DNA from: Streptosporangiaceae bacterium
Lineage (GTDB): Bacteria > Actinomycetota > Actinomycetes > Streptosporangiales > Streptosporangiaceae
Direction: 5' to 3'
Length of the DNA: 6,660 nucleotides
Assembly (NCBI GenBank): GCA_030043395.1
Contig: JASHXW010000403.1
Coordinates: forward strand, 1-6,660
Below the pieces are notes generated by a model. It was given only the letters and a program-made list of their open reading frames with translations, was not told the DNA's origin and did not search any database. The first letter of the stretch is position 1. The number at the start of each line of letters is the position of its first letter. This document shows, in pieces, positions 1 through 5,059 of this stretch. Position numbers and translations under genes: made by a program.

Positions 1-1
1 C

Positions 2-751
2 CAGGATCCGGACAACAGCCTGGATCCGCGGATGCACATCGGCACCACGCTCGCCGAGGCGCTGAAGACGCATGGCGTCGTGCCGCGCGGCCAGGTAGCC
101 GGGCGAGTTGGCGACCTGCTGGCCGAGACCGGCCTGGACCCCTCGTATGCCGAGCGGTACCCGCACCAGCTCTCCGGCGGCCAGCGCCAGCGGGTCGCAA
201 TCGCGCGCGCGCTCAGCGTCCAGCCCAGGCTGCTGGTGCTCGACGAGCCGACCAGCGCCCTGGACGTGCGGACCCAGGCGCACATCCTGAAGCTGATCTC
301 CGGGCTGCGGGCCGAGCGCGAGCTGTCCTACCTGCTGATCACGCACAACTTCGGCGTGGTCAGCGAGCTGTGCGAGCAGACCGCCGTGCTCTACCTCGGC
401 AAGGTCGCCGAGATCGGCGCCACTGACGTGCTGCTGCGCGCACCGGCGCACCCCTATACCCAGGCACTGCGTTCTGCCGTGCCCGAGGTCGAGGTGGCCG
501 GACGCCGGTCCCGGATCGTGCTACCCGGCGACCCGCCGGACGCGGCGCACCCTCCGACCGGGTGCGTGTTCCACCCGCGGTGCCCGCTGGCGATCGAGCG
601 CTGCAGCACCGAGGTGCCGGTCTTGCGCGACGTCGCGCCAGGCCACCGGGCCGCCTGCCACCGCGCCGAGGAGGTCCTGGCCGGCGCGGCGATGCCCACC
701 CGCCGCCGCCGCAGCGCCCTTGCCGAGCCCGAGGCGACGTCCGCGAACTAG
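2..751 (+). CDS. Peptide/nickel ABC transporter ATP-binding protein (OppF/DppF type), 5' truncated
   Basis: Cytoplasmic ATPase subunit expected to power an Opp/Dpp-type importer of oligopeptides, dipeptides or nickel; the substrate cannot be read from this subunit. The frame is open from base 2 and enters at the Q-loop (QDPDNSLDPRM), so the Walker A half lies outside the window and the ATG at 32 is internal. Counting from that ATG, the signature LSGGQRQR is at about 47-54, Walker B LLVLDEP at 67-73, the D-loop SALD at 75-78, and the H-loop histidine in LLITHN at 105 (N follows where D is usual). The C-terminal oligopeptide-transporter extension is present: PYTQAL at 141-146 and the cysteine set C178, C184, C191, C209 (GCVFHPRC...C...C). 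A related cluster in a DppD protein binds iron-sulfur. The tail after about 212 is Arg/Ala-rich and poorly conserved. Permease genes are expected upstream. The missing N-terminus could also belong to a fused double-ATPase protein. Confidence 0.95.
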   Translation, partial: QDPDNSLDPRMHIGTTLAEALKTHGVVPRGQVAGRVGDLLAETGLDPSYAERYPHQLSGGQRQRVAIARALSVQPRLLVLDEPTSALDVRTQAHILKLISGLRAERELSYLLITHNFGVVSELCEQTAVLYLGKVAEIGATDVLLRAPAHPYTQALRSAVPEVEVAGRRSRIVLPGDPPDAAHPPTGCVFHPRCPLAIERCSTEVPVLRDVAPGHRAACHRAEEVLAGAAMPTRRRRSALAEPEATSAN

Positions 752-771
752 CGCGTCACCCCGAGTGCCGG

Positions 772-814
772 CCACCGCGCCGAACCCGGCATCTCGGCTA
801 GCCCGGCGCGGTGG
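772..814. terminator. Bidirectional hairpin between convergent genes
   Basis: CCACCGCGCCG at 772-782 is perfectly complementary to CGGCGCGGTGG at 804-814, an 11-bp GC-rich stem around a 21-nt loop. It lies in the 70-nt gap between the stops of the ABC ATPase gene (plus) and the propeller gene (minus), where a shared terminator is expected. No U-tract follows on either strand, which is common for actinobacterial hairpins; the terminator role is inferred from position and structure. Confidence 0.6.
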
Positions 815-821
815 ACTGTGG

Positions 822-2105
822 TCAGCCTGACGGCAGCTCGGTCAGTGTTTCAGCCCCCTCGTTGGCAACCCAGAGGTGGTTGCCGGCGACCGCCAGCGCC
901 ACGGGATCGCTGAGCCCGAGGCTGCTGTCATCGACAGTCCTGAGCCAGGTCCCGTCGGAAGCGTCAATCTCGGTCAGCGAGTTGTCGTTGGCGTTGGCGA
1001 CCCAGATGTGGCCCCCGGAGAACGCCACAGCCTCCGGGCCGCTGAAGTCGTAGTTGGCGTTGGTGCTATTGGACAGGTTCACCACGTAGGCACCCGTGCT
1101 GGCATTGAACTCGGTCAGGGAGCTGCCGTCGGTGTTGAGCACCCAGATGTGGCTGCCGTCGTACGCGAAGCCCTGCGGCTCACCGAAGTTGTAGTTGCTG
1201 TTGATGCTGTTGTTCAGGTTCGCGATGGCGGCGCCCGTGGTGGGGTTGATCTCGGTCACCGAGTTGTTCTCTTGGTTGGCGACCCAGATGTGGCCGCCCC
1301 CGAATGTCACAGCGTCCGGGCCGCTGAAGTTGTAGTTACCGGAGCCGTTGGTCAGGTTCGCCACGAACTTCCCGCTGCTCGTCACCTCGGTCACCGTGTT
1401 GTTGTTGTAGTTGGCGATCCAGATGTGCTTGCCGTCGGACGCGAGCGCGTACGGGCCGTCGAAGTTGTAGCTGCCGCCGGACAGGTTCGTCACGAACTTC
1501 CCGGTGCTGGCATTGACCACGGTCACCGAGTTGCCGACTGCGTTGGCGACCCAGATGTCGCCGGCGAAGTAGCCCAGCGCCAGCGGGTTGTCGAAGTCGA
1601 AACTACCGCCGGACAGGGTCCGGACCAGCGCCCCGGTGCTGGCGTTGACCTCGGTCACCGACTGGCTGCCCAGGTCGACGACCCAGAGGTCGCCGCCGGC
1701 GGCCGCCATCGCAAAAGTCTCGTTGAACTTGTACCGGGACCCGCCGACGATGGTGGCCCAGCCGGACGGCCCGGCCGGTCCGGCCGGGCCTTGCGTGTTC
1801 CAGGTCAGCGCGGTCGTGCCTTTCGGGCAGGAGCTCCCCTTGGGGACCGTGAGGGCCCGGGTCTTGGTGTTCACGCAGCCGTGAATCGAGCTGGCCGCAT
1901 TCGGAGCCGCGATCTGCGCTCCCGCCACGCCGCCTGCGGCCGCGCCCGCCACGAACAGGGCGGTCCCGCCGACGGCCAGCCCGCCACGCCGCAGCCAGGC
2001 TGCGCTCGGCCCGTGCCGCAGCCGTTCGCCACTGTTCCCGATGGGGCCCTCCGGGCCTTCGTCCTCGTGGCGCGCTCGCGCCAGCCGCCACTCGCGAATG
2101 GTCAC
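822..2105 (-). CDS. Membrane-anchored or secreted seven-repeat beta-propeller protein with collagen-like neck
   Basis: 427-residue extracytoplasmic protein of unknown partner; beta-propellers usually bind ligands or proteins. Order of parts: Arg-rich cytoplasmic head 1-40 containing GPEGPIG; hydrophobic Ala/Gly-rich segment about 41-63, a signal anchor or signal peptide with a possible cleavage site near AGA/QIA; a neck at 73-104 with the only two cysteines, C77 and C93, able to form a disulfide; a three-triplet collagen-like GPAGPAGPSG at 106-115; then seven repeats beginning GGHIWVAN, with Trp at 141, 185, 229, 274, 321, 368 and 412. Repeat length is 44-47 residues (W-strand, T/V-T-E strand, V-NLS strand, Y-F-GP-A strand). 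The last repeat stops after two strands, and the segment 116-136 before repeat 1 supplies the missing ones, as in 'velcro' closure of a seven-bladed ring. The fold resembles NHL/Vgb-lyase-type propellers, but I see no catalytic signature. The GTG at 2105 is chosen for its well-placed ribosome site. Confidence 0.85.
   Translation of the reverse strand: MTIREWRLARARHEDEGPEGPIGNSGERLRHGPSAAWLRRGGLAVGGTALFVAGAAAGGVAGAQIAAPNAASSIHGCVNTKTRALTVPKGSSCPKGTTALTWNTQGPAGPAGPSGWATIVGGSRYKFNETFAMAAAGGDLWVVDLGSQSVTEVNASTGALVRTLSGGSFDFDNPLALGYFAGDIWVANAVGNSVTVVNASTGKFVTNLSGGSYNFDGPYALASDGKHIWIANYNNNTVTEVTSSGKFVANLTNGSGNYNFSGPDAVTFGGGHIWVANQENNSVTEINPTTGAAIANLNNSINSNYNFGEPQGFAYDGSHIWVLNTDGSSLTEFNASTGAYVVNLSNSTNANYDFSGPEAVAFSGGHIWVANANDNSLTEIDASDGTWLRTVDDSSLGLSDPVALAVAGNHLWVANEGAETLTELPSG
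825..1697 (-). repeat. Seven tandem propeller-blade repeats, 132-141 bp each
   Basis: The blade-coding units repeat at 132, 132, 135, 141, 141 and 132 bp and still share long identical DNA stretches. A 20-nt stretch at 994-1013 recurs exactly at 1276-1295, which is 282 bp or two 141-bp units away, and 19 nt at 991-1009 recur at 1540-1558. This points to relatively recent internal amplification rather than an old diverged propeller. Confidence 0.85.
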
Positions 2106-2274
2106 CTTAGCTCCCTTCCCACGGCAGGCTCAAAAGGTCAACATGCGAGGGAAGCATCGCAGGGACGGTCGATCAGGGGCAAGCATCGCGTCATCTCAAT
2201 TACTGTTCTCGACCTACGCATATTGCCCGCCATCAGGCCAGCAAGCCTCGCCCGCGTGGCCTAACGTGAGGTTC
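2106..2274. other. Divergent intergenic region, promoters not clearly resolved
   Basis: 169 bp separate two divergent genes. AAGCATCGC occurs twice in the same orientation, at 2152-2160 and 2181-2189 (29 bp apart), a weak candidate for regulator half-sites. TAACGT at 2262-2267 fits the TANNNT -10 pattern and ends 7 nt before the ATG at 2275, which would give a leaderless or nearly leaderless transcript. I see no convincing -35 for it and no convincing promoter for the minus-strand propeller gene. Confidence 0.35.
2111..2117 (-). promoter_or_regulatory. Ribosome binding site fixing the GTG start of the propeller gene
   Basis: Read on the minus strand, AAGGGAG lies 5 nt before the GTG at 2105. 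This near-consensus Shine-Dalgarno sequence is the reason for choosing that start. Confidence 0.75.
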
Positions 2275-2922
2275 ATGACCGAGTGGATGTCATCGCAGGA
2301 GTTCTACGATTCGCCGGGCGTCGAGGACTGGCGTGTGATCTGGGGCGGGGGCTGGGCGTGCACCCTCTTCCGGACGAGCTCGCTGACCGCAGGCACCGCC
2401 TTGGTGCAGGTCATCGCCGAGCTTGCCGAAGCCGCCGGCCACGACCCCGACATCGATCTGCGGCCCAAGAGCGTGACCGTGCGCTTGTTCACCGGTCACC
2501 CAGGCGGCCTCAGCGACAAGGACGTCGGGCTAGCCAGGCAGATCTCCGCCGCCGCGCGCGATCTGGGCATCTCCGCTGACCCGGGCGCCGTCCAGCACGT
2601 CCAGGTCGCGATCGACGCGCTGGTAATCCCCGAGGTGCGGCCGTTCTGGCGAGCGGTACTCGGTTACTCAGAGGCCGGCGACGAGGACCTGCTCGACCCG
2701 GAGCGCCGCCTGCCGTCGTTCTGGTTCCAGCAGATGGACGCGCCGCGCCCGCAACGCAACCGCATCCACATCGACATCTACGTGCCCAAGGACCAGGCGG
2801 AAGCGCGGATCGCTGCCGCGCTCGCCGCGGGCGGCCGCATCGTCAGTGATGCCCACGCGCCGGGGTGGTGGACCCTGGCCGATGCCGAAGGAAACGAGGC
2901 CGACGTCGCCATCTGGGGATAA
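2275..2922 (+). CDS. PCD-like/VOC (glyoxalase-like) fusion protein, probably inactive as dehydratase
   Basis: 215-residue soluble protein of an actinobacterial fusion family, often annotated 4a-hydroxytetrahydrobiopterin dehydratase or VOC protein. Residues about 15-100 align with pterin-4a-carbinolamine dehydratase (PCD): DWR, FRT, HDPDIDLR at 56-63, SVTVRLFT, GGLSDKDVGLA. Residues about 108-215 form a glyoxalase-like VOC module: QHVQVAID, PFWRAVLGY at 123-131, FWFQQMD, NRIHIDIYVP at 162-171, DAEGNEADVA. PCD catalysis normally needs H-H-P, an aromatic residue a few positions later, and a His in T-H-[DE]. Here these read H-D-P (56-58), Pro64 in the aromatic region, and T-G-H (73-75, His shifted by one), so pterin dehydration is doubtful. 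H108, H165 and an acidic residue near 205-208 might bind metal in the VOC half; this is inference. The ATG at 2275 has GAGG only 3 nt upstream; the ATG at 2287 is an alternative. The substrate is unknown. Confidence 0.85.
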   Translation: MTEWMSSQEFYDSPGVEDWRVIWGGGWACTLFRTSSLTAGTALVQVIAELAEAAGHDPDIDLRPKSVTVRLFTGHPGGLSDKDVGLARQISAAARDLGISADPGAVQHVQVAIDALVIPEVRPFWRAVLGYSEAGDEDLLDPERRLPSFWFQQMDAPRPQRNRIHIDIYVPKDQAEARIAAALAAGGRIVSDAHAPGWWTLADAEGNEADVAIWG

Positions 2923-2962
2923 GCCGTCAGCGCACTATTACTAGAGCATTGGCCTGATCCGG

Positions 2963-3610
2963 CTATGCGCCCGACCCGGCCAGCTCGGCAGCCCACTCAT
3001 GAAAGTAGGTTCGCAACTCGTTCGTTCTCGTGGGATCGACTGGCAGGTCGCCATCAGCGAGACGCTCGATGCTAGCTAGCATTTCGGCAAAGACACCGCG
3101 ATCGAAACCGGAATCGTCCGTTGCGGCCCACTCAAGCAGCTGCTCTTGCCCGTATCTGGCAGCGAGCTCGTAAACATCTGCGTAGTCCCGCGGTTCGGCT
3201 CGGCCAAACAGTGCCAGCATCTTCCTAGCGGCCAGGTCCCGCGGACTAAGCGTCGGGCCGAGGTCAGTGCATTGGACTGGCTCGCTCGCTGGACTGTCAC
3301 GTCCGATGTCGATGATGAGGCTCTGTGCGTCGTCAACGACCTCAAGGCGAACAAAGTCCTGCTGGTCTATTACTCGCCTGTGGGACCAGCCTGCCGCGTC
3401 GACCGCGGACTCGAAAGACGCAGCGGCTGCTGCGACAGTCGATGACTCCACGTCGACGAGGAAGAGATCGACATCTCTGGTCAGCCGATCTATGAGGCCC
3501 TGAGCGATAAGCGCCGCGCCGCCTGCCACTACGAATCCCGCACTTTCCGGTTGGCCGAAGAACAGGCGCGTAGCCGCCAACTGAAGCGGAGTAAGCGAAT
3601 TTCCCGGCAT
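2963..3610 (-). CDS. AbiEii-like nucleotidyltransferase, predicted type IV-like toxin
   Basis: 215-residue cytoplasmic protein with the nucleotidyltransferase pattern of the AbiEii/AbiGii (MenT-like) family. GG at 30-31 is followed by R42, T44 and the metal-binding pair D46 and D48 (RLTRDVDLF), with a probable third carboxylate D101 (LIIDIGRD). The second conserved block is L-S-P-R-D-L-A-A-R-K (121-130), R137, and R141-D142...D145 (RDYADVYEL), matching the family's K...R...RD..D signature. Family members act as toxins that transfer nucleotides to RNA, for example tRNA acceptor ends; the substrate here is unknown. The start ATG lies 1 nt after the stop of the HTH gene (TAG-C-ATG) with no clear Shine-Dalgarno, so translation is probably coupled to the upstream gene, as expected for an antitoxin-first operon. 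G+C is low compared with the flanks (57% in 3001-3060, 60% in 3421-3480). A non-toxin nucleotidyltransferase role remains possible. Confidence 0.85.
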   Translation of the reverse strand: MPGNSLTPLQLAATRLFFGQPESAGFVVAGGAALIAQGLIDRLTRDVDLFLVDVESSTVAAAAASFESAVDAAGWSHRRVIDQQDFVRLEVVDDAQSLIIDIGRDSPASEPVQCTDLGPTLSPRDLAARKMLALFGRAEPRDYADVYELAARYGQEQLLEWAATDDSGFDRGVFAEMLASIERLADGDLPVDPTRTNELRTYFHEWAAELAGSGA

Positions 3611-3611
3611 G

Positions 3612-4139
3612 CTAAGCGGCCGCCGTGCGGCCCACTACGGCGTCGATGAGCGGCTGCCATTCGCGACGTACGGCTGCCGGAAGAACCAACTCGGGCCACA
3701 GATCCACGAGAAGCGTGCCATCTACGTACTCGCGGATATCCTCTGGTGTGCCTTCTCGCAGAACGATCTCGTAGACCCTCGCCCGCTGCCGCCGGTCAGA
3801 CAGGTTGAATACTTTGCCGGGCTGAGTCCAGTTCAGATGAAGCGGCAGGCGCACCTGGCCGAATACCCGGTCCAGCGGCACTCTGGGCAGAACCTCCGGC
3901 ACGTAGACGGCACGACCATGGCGCACTGGAGCCTCGTGGAAGGCCGGAGTTGGCGTTATGTCCAATTCGAAACCCGCGGCCTCGATGATTCGCTGAGCAG
4001 TGACGAGGTTCGGGCTCTTCCTCCCGGCTGCGTAGGCCGCAATCGTGGGCCGCGACGAACCCGCTCGCCGTGCCAACTCTGATCGTGACAACCCAGCGAG
4101 GCGGCGTGCTCTCTCCAGCAAACTCGCAGCGGATTGCAT
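3612..4139 (-). CDS. XRE-family HTH regulator with uncharacterised C-terminal domain, predicted antitoxin
   Basis: 175-residue DNA-binding protein. Residues about 5-60 form a Cro/C1-type helix-turn-helix: LLERARRLAGLSRSELARR, recognition helix around 29-38 (SRPTIAAYAA), then GRKSPNLVTAQRII. The domain at about 80-170 carries LPRVPLDRVFG, LPLHLNW, DRRQRARVYEIVLREGTPEDI and VDLWPELVLP; I recall similar proteins in actinobacteria but cannot assign a function. It lies upstream of the nucleotidyltransferase gene with 1-nt spacing, as an antitoxin would, although classical AbiEi antitoxins use a different winged-helix head. The ATG at 4139 is preferred over the TTG at 4211, because the extra 24 codons would run through the predicted promoter and palindrome and are not HTH-like. 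With that promoter the leader is about 30 nt, with GGGG 8 nt before the ATG. It probably represses its own promoter at 4175-4202. Confidence 0.8.
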   Translation of the reverse strand: MQSAASLLERARRLAGLSRSELARRAGSSRPTIAAYAAGRKSPNLVTAQRIIEAAGFELDITPTPAFHEAPVRHGRAVYVPEVLPRVPLDRVFGQVRLPLHLNWTQPGKVFNLSDRRQRARVYEIVLREGTPEDIREYVDGTLLVDLWPELVLPAAVRREWQPLIDAVVGRTAAA

Positions 4140-4170
4140 TTTCAGCGCCCCACGTTCCCAGCTAATAGAC

Positions 4171-4199
4171 CGGACAGAGTGTATCTGATTGAATACACT
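4171..4199 (+). promoter_or_regulatory. Predicted promoter of the NYN nuclease gene
   Basis: CGGACA (4171-4176) and TACACT (4194-4199) are 17 nt apart and resemble -35 and -10 elements. Transcription would start near 4206, about 29 nt before the GTG at 4235. The -10 is the mirror image of the opposing promoter's -10. Confidence 0.45.
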
Positions 4200-4202
4200 A
4201 TG
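4175..4202. promoter_or_regulatory. Palindromic operator candidate AGTGTAT-N8-ATACACT
   Basis: A perfect 7-bp inverted repeat (4178-4184 and 4193-4199) around 8 nt is extended, after one mismatch, by CA/TG at the ends (4175-4176 and 4201-4202). It is AT-rich against the surroundings, lies between the divergent HTH and NYN genes, and overlaps both predicted -10 elements. The symmetry suits a dimeric XRE repressor, most simply the adjacent HTH protein. Confidence 0.65.
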
Positions 4203-4207
4203 AGCAA
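4178..4207 (-). promoter_or_regulatory. Predicted promoter of the HTH-nucleotidyltransferase operon
   Basis: On the minus strand, TTGCTC (4207-4202) and TACACT (4183-4178) are separated by 18 nt and resemble -35 and -10 elements. Transcription would start near 4171, about 30 nt before the ATG at 4139. The -10 lies within one arm of the palindrome. Confidence 0.5.
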
Positions 4208-4220
4208 GCAAGCGCTCCGC

Positions 4221-4226
4221 GGAAGG
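4221..4226 (+). promoter_or_regulatory. Ribosome binding site fixing the NYN gene start at GTG 4235
   Basis: GGAAGG ends 8 nt before the GTG at 4235. The in-frame GTG at 4226 overlaps this site and has no spacer of its own, and using it would also add a rare TTA codon at 4232-4234, so 4235 is preferred. Confidence 0.7.
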
Positions 4227-4234
4227 TGACCTTA

Positions 4235-5059
4235 GTGAGCGACAACGCGGCCAGGCTCGCGGTGCTGATCGACGCTGACAACGCCCAGTCGAGCATCATA
4301 GAGGCGCTGCTCGCCGAGGTCGCGAGGTACGGCACCGCGCACGTCAAGCGGGCCTATGGTGACTGGACCGGGACGAGCCTGCGGGGCTGGAAGGATCATT
4401 TGCTCGCGCAGTCGATCCAGCCGGTGCAGCAATTCGCCTACACCACCGGCAAGAACGCCACGGACTCGGCGATGGTGATCGACGCCATGGACCTGCTGTA
4501 CTCGGGCAGGTTCGACGGGTTCTGCCTGGTGTCAAGCGACAGCGACTTCACCCGCCTGGCCTCCCGACTGCGCGAGTCCGGCCTGACCGTCTACGGATTC
4601 GGCGAGCGCAAGACACCCAAGGCGTTCGTCGCAGCCTGCGACAAGTTCATCTACATCGAGAACCTGCGCCGGGAGAGGGACAGCCACGTGGCCGGCCCGG
4701 CGGACGCGCCTCCCGCAGCGGTACCGCGCGAGTCTGCCGCTCAGCTCAAGCGCGACGCCGCGCTGGTGAGCCAGCTCCGCGACGCGGTGGAAGCGGCATC
4801 GGACGAGGACGGCTGGGCTCCGCTCGGCTACGTCGGCACGCTCGTGACCAAGCAGCAGCCGGACTTTGACTCCCGCAGCTGGGGATATGCGAAGCTGAGC
4901 GACCTGATGGCCGCGACCACACTGTTCGAGCTGGAGCGGCGCAGTGTCGGCGATGGCCGGCAGAGCGTCATCTACGTACGGGACACTCGCCACCGCGCAC
5001 CCGCGAGGAAGCCCAGCGGTAAAGCTTCCGGCCAGCGGTCTGGGGTGGTGACTTCCTAA
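4235..5059 (+). CDS. NYN-domain (PIN-like) ribonuclease with probable C-terminal LOTUS/OST-HTH domain
   Basis: 274-residue predicted cytoplasmic, metal-dependent RNase of the NYN/LabA-like (DUF88) group. The nuclease domain spans about 7-145. Acidic motifs are visible: LIDADN at 11-16 (D13, D15), the K73-N74...D77-S78 block followed by VIDAMD at 81-86, and LVSSDSDF at 98-105 (D102, D104), with the family's later block VYGFGERKTPKAF...CDKFIY at 119-140. A Pro/Ala-rich linker (about 150-168) leads to 172-250, whose pattern (LVSQLRDAVEAA..EDGWAPLGYVG..LVTKQQPDFDSRSWGYAKLSDL...FEL) fits a LOTUS/OST-HTH domain, a module often attached to NYN nucleases and linked to RNA binding. The tail 252-274 is basic. 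All recognised acidic positions are present. The gene is divergent from the HTH-nucleotidyltransferase operon across a shared palindrome and is overlapped at its 3' part by the antisense permease frame. The natural RNA target is not evident. Confidence 0.9.
   Translation: MSDNAARLAVLIDADNAQSSIIEALLAEVARYGTAHVKRAYGDWTGTSLRGWKDHLLAQSIQPVQQFAYTTGKNATDSAMVIDAMDLLYSGRFDGFCLVSSDSDFTRLASRLRESGLTVYGFGERKTPKAFVAACDKFIYIENLRRERDSHVAGPADAPPAAVPRESAAQLKRDAALVSQLRDAVEAASDEDGWAPLGYVGTLVTKQQPDFDSRSWGYAKLSDLMAATTLFELERRSVGDGRQSVIYVRDTRHRAPARKPSGKASGQRSGVVTS

Noticed and set aside
876..2264. Long plus-strand open frame (462 codons) opposite the propeller gene
   Set aside because: It is the antisense shadow of a high-GC repeat gene: the translation is Val/Gly/Arg-rich with no domain, while the minus frame has a signal anchor, ordered blades and a good ribosome site.
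2041..2274. N-terminal extension of the PCD/VOC frame upstream of 2275
   Set aside because: The upstream residues are not family-like, would overlap the divergent propeller gene start, and have no ribosome site.
2923..2962. Terminator between the convergent PCD/VOC and nucleotidyltransferase genes
   Set aside because: The 40-nt gap shows no convincing inverted repeat.
3069..3082. Perfect 14-bp palindrome ATGCTAGCTAGCAT
   Set aside because: It lies inside the nucleotidyltransferase coding sequence (residues EMLASI), has no partner copy and no positional logic for regulation; probably chance, though two CTAG tetramers are unusual.
3609..4082. Plus-strand open frame of 157 codons opposite the HTH gene
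   Set aside because: There is no recognisable domain, and the minus frame has a clear helix-turn-helix and operon structure.
4140..4211. Longer HTH protein starting at TTG 4211
   Set aside because: The extra 24 residues would be encoded by the predicted promoter and palindrome and do not resemble an HTH N-terminus; the ATG at 4139 fits better.
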